Below, in pieces: positions 34,348 through 45,381 of a stretch of DNA of 64,000 nt. Origin of the DNA: Sorghum bicolor (Eukaryota; Streptophyta; Magnoliopsida; Poales; Poaceae); contig NC_012879.2 in the NCBI RefSeq assembly GCF_000003195.3, positions 36,573,596-36,637,595 on the forward strand. Reading direction: 5' to 3'. The translations under genes and the position numbers were made by a program. The notes beneath the pieces were generated by a model. The model was not told the DNA's origin. It was given only the letters and a program-made list of their open reading frames with translations, and made no database searches. Position 1 is the stretch's first letter. Every line of letters begins with the position of its first letter.

Positions 34348-37300
34348 GAAGCCGTGCTCGTCGACTTTCTCCGTGCAAATGCTGATATGTTTGCATGGAG
34401 TCCCTCGGACATGCCAGGCATACCGAGGGAAGTCGCCGAGCACTCCTTGGAGATTCGAGCCGGTTCCAAGCCAGCGAAGCAGCGGTTGCGCCGATTCGAT
34501 GAGGAGAAGCGCAAGATCATTGGCGAGGAAGTCCACAAGCTTTTGACGGCCGGATTCATCAAGGAGGTTCATCATCCTGACTGGTTAGCAAACCCTGTAT
34601 TAGTTAAGAAAAAGAATGGGAAAATGAGGATGTGTGTCGATTATACTAGTCTGAATAAAGCATGTCCAAAAGTTCCCTTTCCATTGCCACGCATTGATCA
34701 GATTGTCGATTCTACCGCGGGATGTGAAACCCTTTCTTTCCTTGATGCATATTCTAGTTACCACCAAATAAAAATGAAGGAGTCCGACCAGCTCGCGACC
34801 TCTTTCATCACGCCTTTTGGGATGTATTGCTACGTGACCATGCCATTTGGGCTTCGAAACGCAGGAGCCACGTATCAATGTTGCACGCTCCACGTATTTG
34901 GCGAACATAAAGGGTCAACGGTCGAGGCCTACGTCGACGACATTGTCGTCAAGTCAAAGCGACGAGGAGACCTGATCCAAGACCTCGAGATTGCCTTTAG
35001 CTGCCTACGCACCAGCCGGATCAAGCTCAATCCCGAGAAGTGCGTTTTCGGTGTGCCTCGAGGCATGCTCCTAGGATACATCGTTTCGCAGCGCGGCATC
35101 GAGGCCAACCCCGAGAAAGTCTCGGCTATCACGAAAATGGGGCCGATCCGAGACATCAAGGGTGTACAGAGAGTCACGGGGTGCCTGGCGGCTCTGAGCC
35201 GTTTCATCTCGAGACTAGGAGAAAAGGCATTACCATTATATCGACTCCTAAAGAAGGTCGAGCGCTTTTCTTGGACCCCCGAGGCCGAGGAAGCACTCGA
35301 AAGGCTGAAGAAGACGCTGACCTCGGCACCAGTCCTGGTTCCACCTCAACCTGCAGAGCCGCTGCTCCTCTACGTCGCGTCGACGACCCAGGTCGTCAGC
35401 GCGGCGGTGGTGGTCGAGAGGCAGGAGGAGGGACATGCGCTACCGGTTCAGAGGCCAGTGTATTTCATCAGCGAGGTGCTTTCGGAGACCAAAGCACGTT
35501 ATCCCCAAATCCAGAAGCTGATTTATGCCGTAATCCTTGCCTGACGCAAGCTGCAGCATTACTTCCTTGGCCACCCCATCACGGTGGTCTCGTCTTTTCC
35601 TTTAGGCGAAATAATCCAGAGCAAAGAAGCCACGGGAAGAATAGCAAAATGGTCCGTCGAGCTCATGAGTGAGACTCTCACTTATGCGCCTCGCAAGGCC
35701 ATCAAATCGCAGGCCCTAGTAGACTTCATCGCAGAATGGACGGACACCCAGCTCCCCCCGACACAGGTCCAGGCGGAACTATGGACGATGTATTTCGATG
35801 GGTCACTCATGAAAACTGGAGCCAGAGCCGGCCTGCTGTTCATCTCACCCTTGGGCGTCCACATGAGGTACGTAATCAGGATTCATTTTGCCGCATCTAA
35901 CAATGTCGCAGAATATGAGGCCCTCGTCAACGGTCTCAAGATCGCTATCGAGTTAGGAGTCCGACGCCTCGACGTCCGAGGTGACTCCCAACTCGTCATC
36001 GACCAAGTAATGAAAACCTCGAGCTGCCACGACCCAAAAATGGAAGCGTACTGCAAGGAGGTCCGTCGACTCGAGGACAAGTTCCACGGTCTCGAGCTTG
36101 TCCATATCGCTCGACGCTACAACGAGGCAGCCGACGAACTCGCCAAGATCGCATCGACCAGAGGCACGGTGCCGCCTGATGCATTTTCAAAAGATCTTCA
36201 CGAGCCATCCGTCGACCTAGGCACGGGGGCTGGCGTCGACGCCACCACCGCCCAACCAACCAATGCTGTCGATACGCTCTTGATGGTGGAAGAAATGATG
36301 GAGATAGAACGACGACCAGGTCGACCATTCGATTGGCGCACACCGTTCCTCGACTGCCTTATCCGCGGCGAGTTGCCAGAAGACAGGTCAGAAGCTCGTC
36401 GTATCGCTCGACGGGCCAAATCATATGTGATCTATGGCGAAGACAACGAGCTATATCGACGGAGCCCGACGGGGGTCTTACAACGTTGCATCACTGTGGA
36501 AGAAGGCCGAAAACTCCTCGATGACCTACACTCGGGGGCTTGCGGTCACCACGCCGCTCCACGGACCCTTGTAGGGAACGCTTTTCGACAAGGCTTCTAC
36601 TGGCCAACGGCCGTGGCGGACGCCATCGAGCTCGTACGATCATGTCACGGGTGTCAGTTCTACGCCAAGCAGACGCATCTGCCTGCCCACGCTCTTCAGA
36701 TGATCCCCATTACCTGGCCGTTTGCGGTGTGGGGGCTCGATTTAGTAGGACCTCTACAAAAGGAGAAAGGAGGATTCACCCATTTGCTGGTGGCCATTGA
36801 CAAGTTCTCCAAATGGATCGAGGCTCGACCCATCACCAACATCCGCTCCGAGCAGGCCGTCCTTTTCTTTACCGACATTATCCATCGGTTTGGGATCCCC
36901 AATGTCATCATCACCGACAACGGCACCCAGTTCACCGGCAAAAAGTTCTTGGACTTCTGCGATCGGCATCACATCCGTGTGAACTGGTCTGCATTAGCCC
37001 ACCCTCGAACTAACGGCCAAGTCGAGCGTGCCAACGGCATGATTTTGCAAGGACTCAAGCCAAGGATCTACAATCGATTGAAGAAATTCGGCAAAAAATG
37101 GGTCGAGGAGCTTTCCTCAGTCCTATGGAGCCTTAGGACAACACCAAGCAGGGCCACAAAATACACCCCATTCTTCATGGTCTACGGCTCTGAGGCTATC
37201 CTCCCCACAGACCTCGAGTATGGGTCACCTCGACTCAAGGCCTACAACGAGCAATCGAACGAAGAGACTCAAGAAAACGCGGTCGACCAACTTGAGGAGG

Positions 37301-37575
37301 CTAGAGACATGGCCCTCCTCAACTCTGCTAGATATCAGCAAAGGCTTCGACGCTACCACGACAAGCATGTGCGCAAGAGGGACCTCAACGTGGGCGACCT
37401 AGTCCTACGACGCCGGCAAAGCAATCAGGGACGCCACAAGCTGACTCCGCCTTGGGAAGGTCCGTACGTGGTAGCCGAGGTCCTGAAGCCGGGAACGTAC
37501 AAGCTGGCGGACGAAAAGGGGGCAATTCTCACCAACGCATGGAACATCGAACAGCTACGTCGATTCTACCCCTAG
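34348..37575 (+). pseudogene. pol: TatP pol with one internal stop
   Basis: In frame with gag-pro after the TAG. It is open to a TGA at 35542-35544 (TatM has CGC Arg there) and open again to the TAG at 37573-37575. RT YVDD is near 34930-34941; the weak first RNase H spans the stop; the second, archaeal-type RNase H starts about 35780; integrase Asp/Asp/Glu codons lie near 36739, 36916 and 37024. The single stop falls between RT and the second RNase H, so RT itself would still be made. No ATG marks a separate pol start. Confidence 0.92.
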
Positions 37576-38138
37576 AAGTTCTAAACTTATGTTCCTGCTT
37601 ACGTTTTGTACCAAGACTTTGTAAACGAATGAATGAATAAATAAAGTCTTTCCCTCGAAACAATTCTTCTTTCTTTGCGCCGAGAAGATTAATAAGTCAC
37701 GATCTCGACGTTAAAAGGGGGCGCCGACTATGACCCATCATAGTCAGCACCCCCTCGGGGGCTACCAGGGGGACGACACCCCCCCGAGTATCGAAAAAAC
37801 CAAGAAGTTTTCTTTTCTTACGTAGTAAACCTTGCACGGTTCAAGTAGCTAAGGCACCTCGAGCCCCTCAAAGGCCGAGGGACAACGAGCTGGAGAACTC
37901 CTACGCCCCCGGGCTACGGAAACTCTACTCGCTTCCCCACCATTGAAGTGATCAAGGTGGTCTTTTATGAAAAATCGAGCAAGGGATACAAACGTAGGCG
38001 CAAAGAGAAACGAAAGCATCAAGCGGAAAGACAAAATAAGCATCTAACAATTACGAAAGTGATACAGCATCAGTTACCCACAGAATTAACAAAGTATTGT
38101 ACAAGGGGCCTCAGGCGCCCTGAGCAGGCTCGCAGGCC
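37576..38138. other. Convergent intergenic region of TatP
   Basis: 563 bases between the facing stops of pol and the antisense gene, homologous to 12452-13006. AATAAATAAA lies at 37636-37645, 60 bases past the pol stop. No gene is seen. Confidence 0.55.
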
Positions 38139-39091
38139 TCAGTCCGCGGCACGATCCTCACCGCCCTCGCCTCCGCCCGAGCTAGCCTCAGGAGGGAGCA
38201 CCTCAGGCTCGAAAAGCTTGGCCAACCTTTCCCCAGGAGCCTCCGCGTCGTCGATCAAGGCATGGAGCCTCTCCTCGTTCTCCGCGTCGGTCTTGGAGAT
38301 GTCGGTGACGAAGCCATGGGACACCACCTCCATGTCGTAGGAGAAGCCCGAGCAGACAACCGCCATCGCCCGCTTCACCCCAATGTGGAGGGCGTCCCGC
38401 ACCCGATCTCGCAGCGTCGCGCCTATGTAGCACAACTGGTCGACCAGGGCGTCGCCTCGAGCGTCCTCCCTCGACTCATCCATAGGCTCGACCTCCCAAG
38501 AAGTCGAGAGATCACTTATCGCCGTCCGTACTCGACGGTTCAAAGCAACCTCCGCCTCGAGCTGAGCCTTGGCGTTGCGAGCCTCGGCTTGGGCGGCCAG
38601 GAGTTCGTCCTTGAGCCCTGTAAAAGCCAATACAAAGAGACCTTAGGAAAAACTAAGCACACCTCGGAAAAAGAAATCTGATAGAGGAAACATACCGCGT
38701 ACGGTCTCCTCGAGGGCCGTGTTCTCGCCGACCAGCCTGGTGTTGGCCCCCTCGATCTCTTTGTTGGAGCGTGCCAGCTCGGTGTTGGCAACGCGGAGAT
38801 CCTCGATTGCCTTGCCAGCCTGAGCAATGGCCCCACTCTTCTCCAGCAATTCTCCCTTCAGACGCTCGACGTCGTTAGAGAGACTGCGGGATCGAGCCCG
38901 CTCCGCCTCGAGATCTTCGAGGGCCTTCTTCTTGGCTTCCTCCGCGGCGCCCCTGGCGACCTCGCCGTTCACATGCTGCACCTTCATCTTTCGGAAGGAC
39001 TCTCGGAGAGAGTCCAGGTCGGATTTAAGGAGGCCCTTCTCCTTGTCCAGATCCACGATAACGCTCTTGTAGGACAGGGCCTCCTCCCGGG
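38139..39091 (-). pseudogene. TatP antisense gene, 3' part (exon 5 end and exon 6)
   Basis: Minus strand: the end of exon 5 (39086-38696, coiled coil), a GT-AG intron (38695-38618), and exon 6 (38617-38139), whose 479 bases equal the TatM exon in length. The stop TGA is at 38141-38139. The exon 5 pieces (49735-49466 and 39086-38696) add to 661 bases, as in TatM. The gene is cut here by CopS at 39092. Confidence 0.82.
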
Positions 39092-41036
39092 TGAAAGGTC
39101 CTAATATGGCTAGAGGGGGGGTGAATAGCCTATTTAAAAATTCTACAAACCCACTAGAGCAAGAGGTTAGTAAATAACAAAGCGAAGCTTTTTGCTCTAG
39201 CTCTAATGGGGTGTTTGCAAGCCACCTATCCAACAATTCTAGTTGATATAATCACTAGGCACACAAGAGCTATGTCACTACTTACACTAGAAAGCTACCT
39301 AAAGTTTCTATACAAGTAAGTAAGCTACTCTAGTTTGCGGGAATGTAAAAGAGATGGTTTGAACTTTATACCGCCACGTAGGGGGAATGAACCAATCAAT
39401 AATATGAAGTCCAATCACCGGGAGAAATTCAATGAACAATCACAATGGAGACACACAATTTTTCTCCCGAGGTTCACGTGCTTGCCGGCACGCTACGTCC
39501 CCGTTGTGTCGACCAACACTTGGTGGTTCGGTGGCTAAGAGGTGTAGCACGAACCTCGTCCTCACTAGGACACCACAAGAACCTACCCACAAGTGAGGTA
39601 ACTCAATGACACGAGCAATCCACTAGAGTTACCTTTCGTCTCTCCGCCGGGGAAGGTACAAGACCCCTCACAATCACCGGGAGATGGCCACGAACAATCA
39701 CCAACTCGTGCCAACGCTCCTCCGCTGCTCCAAGCCGTCTAGGTGGCGGCAACCACCAAGAGTAACAAGAAAACCGCAGCTTGAACGATCCCCAAGTGCC
39801 ACTAGATGCAATCACTCAAGCAAATGCACTTGGAATCACTCCCAATCTCACAAAGATGTTTAATCTATGAAGGAGGTGAGTGGGAGGTGTTTGCTTAGGC
39901 TCACAAGGATGTCAAGTATGCTAGAATGCCAAGAGTGTATGCCCCAAGCCAGCCAAACACGTATTTATAGCCCCTCAAACAAATAGAGCCGTTGGCTCTT
40001 TCACTGGGCGAAATACGGGGTCACCGGACGCTCTTAAAGGGGCACCGGACGCTCAACACCAGCGTCCGGTGCTCCAACGTCAGCCACGTGTCACGCTCGT
40101 GTCAGATCTAACGGTCACCTGCAGTGCACCGGACGCTGAGCAAGTGAGCACCGGACAGTCCGGTGCACACCGGACTCATGCGCAGAGAGCTCCCCAAACT
40201 TGCATGTTCACCGGACGCGAGCCACCGGTCGCACCCTCAGCGTCCGGTGCTCACCGGACCCATGCGCAGAGAGGGTCGCAAAACGCCCGCACACCGGACG
40301 CTAACCACCGGACGCTCAAGCCAGCGTCCGGTGCCTATCGTCCGGTGCCTAACCCTAACCGAGTCAGGCAGCCTGCACACCGGACGCTCAGACACAGCGT
40401 CCGGTGCCTCTGAGCCAGCGTCCGGTGAGTGTTTTCTCAGCGAGAAACACTCCCGCGACTTCTCCAATTTTCCCACCGGCGCAATAGAAAGTATGCACTT
40501 CATTTTCTCAAAAGCGCCGAATCCCGCCGAGCTTGGAACCCATCCTCTCTCTAACCTTCAAACTCCACCTCCTTCTCAAAGTGTGCCAACACCACAACGT
40601 GTAAACCAACATGTGCACGTGTGTTAGCATTTTCACAATCATTTTCTTTGAAGGAGTTAAGTTAGCTCACTAGGTTCTAAATGCAAGCACATGAACAATG
40701 ACACCTAGTGGCACTTGATAACCGCTTAGCCAAAGCATTCCCCTCTTTATAGTACGGCTATCTATCCTAAATGTGATCACACCCTCTATGGTGTCTTGAT
40801 CACCAAAACCAAAACCCTAAGCAATACCTTTGCCTTGAACTCCATAGGGTTTTGTTTTTCTCTTTCTTCTTTTCCAAGTTGAGCACTTGATCATCTTGTG
40901 GTCATCACCATCATCACCATGATCATCACTTGCTCCATCACTTGGCATGGACCAACCTCATTAAGTCTACACATACTTAGCATAGAGGTTAGTACTAGGG
41001 TTTCATCAATTATCCAAAACCAAACTAGGGCTTTCA
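39092..41036 (-). repeat. CopS 3' LTR
   Basis: Minus-strand ends TGAAAGCCCTAG (41036) and GGACCTTTCA (39092). It contains CTATAAATAC at 39970-39961 and the CACCGGACGCT repeat cluster at about 40022-40432. Confidence 0.95.
40022..40432. repeat. Cluster of CACCGGACGCT and its inverse in the CopS 3' LTR
   Basis: About ten copies of an ACCGGAC core and seven of GTCCGGT, mostly as CACCGGACGCT or AGCGTCCGGTG, are spread over 410 bases with uneven spacing. Some pair as CACCGGACAGTCCGGTG palindromes. Spacers are not uniform, so this is neither a satellite nor a CRISPR array. The cluster lies upstream of the LTR TATA box on the element's strand, so it may hold factor-binding sites. Confidence 0.7.
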
Positions 41037-41050
41037 ATCTCCCCCTTTTT
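41037..41050 (-). other. CopS polypurine tract
   Basis: AAAAAGGGGGAGAT on the minus strand abuts the 3' LTR start. Confidence 0.8.
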
Positions 41051-42147
41051 GGTAATTGATGACAACCCTTTTTACAAAGATTTTCAATAAAAATTTTCTT
41101 GGATTCATGTTGCTTGCCCAAGCATTTTACCATGTGCAAAGGTTATGGACAAGTTTCATAAACCCAAATTGGTAGCAATTGCTCCCCCTACATATGTGCT
41201 AAGAGTTTGGATTTGAAAGCTTGCACATATGCTTGAATAGGAAATATAGGAGTCAATTTCTACCAAATGATGCTAAGGTGTAAAGAATGGACCTTTGAAG
41301 CGTGATACCAATCGGAGTTGCCAATGTATACCATCCTTAGCACCATTAGTAACTAGACATTCACAAAACTAGAACACCCCGTGAGATCAACATTATAAAC
41401 AAGGTTCTAGTATCACTTGTGAAACAACTAAAAGTCTAGTTACACTACCTATGCATGCTAGTTTTTCATTTCATCAATCAAACTTACAACTAGCATACAC
41501 CACACAAGCAAGGTATTGAAGAGAAAACTTCTAAAGCTAATGCAAATGCAAGCAACCATATGTTATGCACATTCAAATGCAACATACAAGTTTATGAGCT
41601 TGCTCCCCCTACTTGTGTGCTTCAAAATTTCAATTGATCCCCTTCTTTTATCATGTTACTCCCCTATCTTAAATCTTTGGGAAATTTTCTCCCCCTTTGT
41701 CATCAAAGACCACAAAAGGTGAGCTCAAATTTTAGAAAGGTTAGTGTGAGACCATGTGAAGTGAGACCATTTTACCAATTTTGTTCAATCTAGATTACTT
41801 GCCTAAGATATTTAACTCGGTTTGATCCAAGGACAAGCTTCTTCACACCTCCAAATAAGGGTTATCTTGTACCATGTTGAGTTAAACACTTATAGCTCAT
41901 ATTCTAGATCAAACACTAGGATTGCAAGCCCACAAACATGTCATATGCTACCACTAGATCAAGTCAAGCAAAAAAGCAATAGTGGTACCATACAAGCATA
42001 AAATTCATTTGATTTTCATGAATGATCCTAAGACATGTAAGGAATGACTAAATGCACTAACCAAGCCCTTAGCAAAGATGGATGACATGTCAATCAATTT
42101 TACCTTGCTTTGCTCGAAGGAGAGGCATGTCATGTAATGGGGGTGCA
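41051..42147 (-). other. CopS spacer between pol and polypurine tract
   Basis: About 1.1 kb, AT-rich, with CTCCCCCT repeats and no frame longer than about 70 codons. SIRE-type elements of some plants carry an envelope-like ORF here; none is visible. Confidence 0.55.
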
Positions 42148-45100
42148 TCAACACATATTTGAAAAGTCAAGTATGTTCAATTCATTCCTTAGCTTGCAAA
42201 ACCTCTTCTCATCAAGTGGCTTGGTGAAGATGTCGGCAAGTTGATCATCGGTGCCTATACTCTCAATGCAAATGTCCCCTTTTTGTTGGTGATCTCTTAT
42301 GAAGTGATGGCGGACATCTATGTGCTTTGTTCTTGAGTGTTGAACCGGATTGTTGGTGAGCTTCACGGCACTTTCATTGTCACATAGCAAGGGCACTTGT
42401 TTGAAGTTGATTCCAAAGTCCTTCAATGTTGCCTTCATCCATAAGATTTGTGCACAACAACTACCGGCCGCAATGTACTCCGCTTCGGCGGTTGATAATG
42501 CAACACTATTTTGCTTCTTGGATGACCATGAGACAAGTGATCTTCCCAATAGTTGACATGTGCCCGATGTGCTTCTTCTTTCAACTTTGCATCCCGCATA
42601 GTCCGAATCGGAATATCCAACAAGTTCAAACTTTGCACCTTTGGGATACCACAAACCAACATTTTGTGTATGCTTCAAGTACCTCAATATTCTCTTTGTT
42701 GCCTTCAAATGACTTTCTCTTGGTGAGGCTTGGAATCTTGCACACATGCATACACTAAACATGACATCCGGTCTTGATGCGGTCACATAGAGTAGGCTTC
42801 CAATCATAGACCGATACAACTTTTGATCCACCATATTTCCACTTGTATCATTATCTAGGCTTCCATTTGTTCCCATTGGAGTGCTAATTGATTTTGCATC
42901 ATCCATACCAAACTTCTTGAGCATGTCTTTTATATACTTGCCTTGACTAACAAATGTGCCATTCTTCAATTGCTTGATTTGAAGACCAAGGAAGTAACTA
43001 AGCTCTCCAATCATTGACATCTGAAATTCATTAGCCATCATGTTGCCAAACTCCTCACAAAATTCTTGATTGGTTGATCCAAATATAATATCATCAACAT
43101 AGATTTGCAACACAAACAAGTCCTTGCCAATCTTCTTGGTGAAGAGAGTGGTGTCAACCTTGCCCATCTTGAAACCTTTAGAGAGTAAGAAATCTCTCAA
43201 TCTCTCATACCATGCTCTAGGTGCTTGCTTCAAACCATACAATGCCTTTCTTAGCTTGTAAACATGGTTGGGTTTCTTGTCATCTTCAAAACCGGGAGGT
43301 TGCTCAACATATACTTCTTCGTTGATATAGCCATTGAGAAATGCACTTTTGACATCCATTTGGTATAGCTTGATGTTATGAGCACAAGAATAGGCCAACA
43401 AGATCCTAATTGCTTCCAATCTTGCAACCGGGGCATATGTTTCACCAAAGTCAAGACCTTCAACTTGAGTATAGCCTTGTGCTACCAATCTTGCTTTGTT
43501 CCTTACAACTATCCCATCTTGATCTTGTTTGTTGCGAAAGACCCATCTAGTACCAATGACATTGTGATCACTAGGCCTTTCAACTAATTCCCATACTTGA
43601 TTTCTTTTGAAATTGTTAAGCTCTTCATGCATAGCATTTACCCAATCAACATCTCTCAATGCTTCATCAATCTTCTTTGGCTCAATGTGAGACACAAAGG
43701 AGAAATGCTCACAAAATGATGCTAGTCTTGATCTAGTTTGCACTCCTCTTTGAATATCACCTATGATATGGTCCAATGGATGATCTCTTGCAATATTTGT
43801 TGGTTGGAGTATTTGCACTTGATTGCTTGCACTTGGTTGATCATGAGATGATGTACTGGCTTGTTGATCTTGCACTTGAGTACCACTTGTACTAGCTTGA
43901 TTTTGATCATGAGAACCACTAGCTTGCACATTATAGGTAGGAAGCACTTGATCTTTATCATCTTCAACATCAATCACCTCTCTAGGCCTTAAATCACCAA
44001 TGTCCATATTCTTCATTGCATCGGCCAATTGAGTGCCTCTCACATCATCTAGATTTTCTTCTTCCTCTTGAGAGCCATTGGTTTCATCAAACTCAACATC
44101 ATGCACCTCCTCAAGAGTACCACTAGCCAAATTCCACACTCTATAAGCTTTGCTAGTAGTGGAGTAACCAAGCAGGAAGCCTTCATCACATTTCTTTTCA
44201 AATTTGCTTAATCTAGTGCCTTTCTTCAATATGTAGCATTTGCAACCAAAAACCGGAAAGTATGCAATGTTGGGCTTTCTTCCATTCAAGAGCTCATATG
44301 GTGTCTTCTCCATCATTGGGTGACAATAGAGTCGGTTGCTATAGTAGCAAGCCGTGTTGATTGCTTCGGCCCAAAAAGAATGACTCACATTGTATTCACT
44401 CAACATTGATCTTGCCATGTCAATCAAGGTTCTATTCTTCCTCTCAACAAGACCATTTGATTGTGGAGTGTACTTGGCCGAGAATTGATGCCTAATGCCA
44501 AATTCATCACAAAGCTCATCAACTCTAGTATTCTTGAATTCACTCCCATTGTCACTTCTTACTTTCTTGATGGTTGTTTCAAACTCATTGTGAATTCTCT
44601 TGACAAATGATTTGAAGGTTGCAAAAGCATCACTCTTGTCACTAAGAAAGAATACCCATGTATATCTTGTGAAATCATCCACTATCACAAATCCATATTT
44701 ATTTCCACCAATGCTTGTGTATGTGGTTGGTCCAAATAGATCCATGTGCAACAACTCAAATGCCTTGCATGTGCTCATGATGCTCTTCTTTGGATGAGTG
44801 TTGCCTACTTGTTTTCCGGCTTGACATGCACTACAAAGCTTGTCTTTCTCAAATGTGACATCTTTCAAGCCTCTAACAAGATCATGCTTGACTAATTTGT
44901 TTAATTGTTTCATTCCAACATGACCAAGCCTTCTATGCCATAACCAACCCATGCTAGATTTAGTGAGCAAGCATGTTGATAATTGAGCTTCACTAGCATT
45001 GAAATCAACTAAGTATAGATTCTCATATCTAAAGCCTTTGAATATCAAGTTGGAGCCATCTACACTTATGATCTCTACATCATCAACTCCAAATATGCAT

Positions 45101-45369
45101 TTGAAACCAAGATCACAAAGTTGAGCTACGGATAGCAAGTTGAAGTTCAAGCTCTCTACTAGTAGCACATTGGAAATGCTCAAGTCATTGGATATAGCAA
45201 TTTTACCAAGCCCTTTGACCTTGCCTTTGCCATTGTCACCAAATGTGATACTATCAACACCATTGTCATCATTTGGATTGATTGAATTGAACATTCTTGA
45301 ATCACCGGTCATATGTTGTGTGCACCCACTATCAAGCACCCAATGCCTTCCTCCGGCTTTATAGTTTAC
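42148..45369 (-). CDS. pol: CopS pol: protease, integrase, reverse transcriptase, RNase H
   Basis: An open frame of 1074 codons, in the same frame as gag but after a TGA (45384-45382) and a TAG (45372-45370). It begins with the protease active site [11 protein letters not shown]. Integrase follows with a zinc-finger region (WHRRLGHVG to CSACQAGK), [13 protein letters not shown] and [12 protein letters not shown] has the [10 protein letters not shown] and [10 protein letters not shown] blocks, and RNase H has [15 protein letters not shown] and the C-terminal IFTKPL block. All the usual catalytic motifs are present and there is no internal stop, so it is likely functional if expressed. There is no clear ATG start. 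Confidence 0.95.
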   Translation of the reverse strand, partial: VNYKAGGRHWVLDSGCTQHMTGDSRMFNSINPNDDNGVDSITFGDNGKGKVKGLGKIAISNDLSISNVLLVESLNFNLLSVAQLCDLGFKCIFGVDDVEIISVDGSNLIFKGFRYENLYLVDFNASEAQLSTCLLTKSSMGWLWHRRLGHVGMKQLNKLVKHDLVRGLKDVTFEKDKLCSACQAGKQVGNTHPKKSIMSTCKAFELLHMDLFGPTTYTSIGGNKYGFVIVDDFTRYTWVFFLSDKSDAFATFKSFVKRIHNEFETTIKKVRSDNGSEFKNTRVDELCDEFGIRHQFSAKYTPQSNGLVERKNRTLIDMARSMLSEYNVSHSFWAEAINTACYYSNRLYCHPMMEKTPYELLNGRKPNIAYFPVFGCKCYILKKGTRLSKFEKKCDEGFLLGYSTTSKAYRVWNLASGTLEEVHDVEFDETNGSQEEEENLDDVRGTQLADAMKNMDIGDLRPREVIDVEDDKDQVLPTYNVQASGSHDQNQASTSGTQVQDQQASTSSHDQPSASNQVQILQPTNIARDHPLDHIIGDIQRGVQTRSRLASFCEHFSFVSHIEPKKIDEALRDVDWVNAMHEELNNFKRNQVWELVERPSDHNVIGTRWVFRNKQDQDGIVVRNKARLVAQGYTQVEGLDFGETYAPVARLEAIRILLAYSCAHNIKLYQMDVKSAFLNGYINEEVYVEQPPGFEDDKKPNHVYKLRKALYGLKQAPRAWYERLRDFLLSKGFKMGKVDTTLFTKKIGKDLFVLQIYVDDIIFGSTNQEFCEEFGNMMANEFQMSMIGELSYFLGLQIKQLKNGTFVSQGKYIKDMLKKFGMDDAKSISTPMGTNGSLDNDTSGNMVDQKLYRSMIGSLLYVTASRPDVMFSVCMCARFQASPRESHLKATKRILRYLKHTQNVGLWYPKGAKFELVGYSDSDYAGCKVERRSTSGTCQLLGRSLVSWSSKKQNSVALSTAEAEYIAAGSCCAQILWMKATLKDFGINFKQVPLLCDNESAVKLTNNPVQHSRTKHIDVRHHFIRDHQQKGDICIESIGTDDQLADIFTKPLDEKRFCKLRNELNILDFSNMC

Positions 45370-45381
45370 CTACAAAACAAA

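Noticed and set aside
40022..40432. CRISPR-like array
   Set aside because: Repeats are 11 bases, on both strands and unevenly spaced, and the sequence is a eukaryotic LTR.
40069..40627. Overlapping open frames within the CopS LTRs (also 48420-49056)
   Set aside because: They arise from the repeated CACCGGACGCT sequence, which rarely makes stops; they lie upstream of the LTR TATA box and match no protein.
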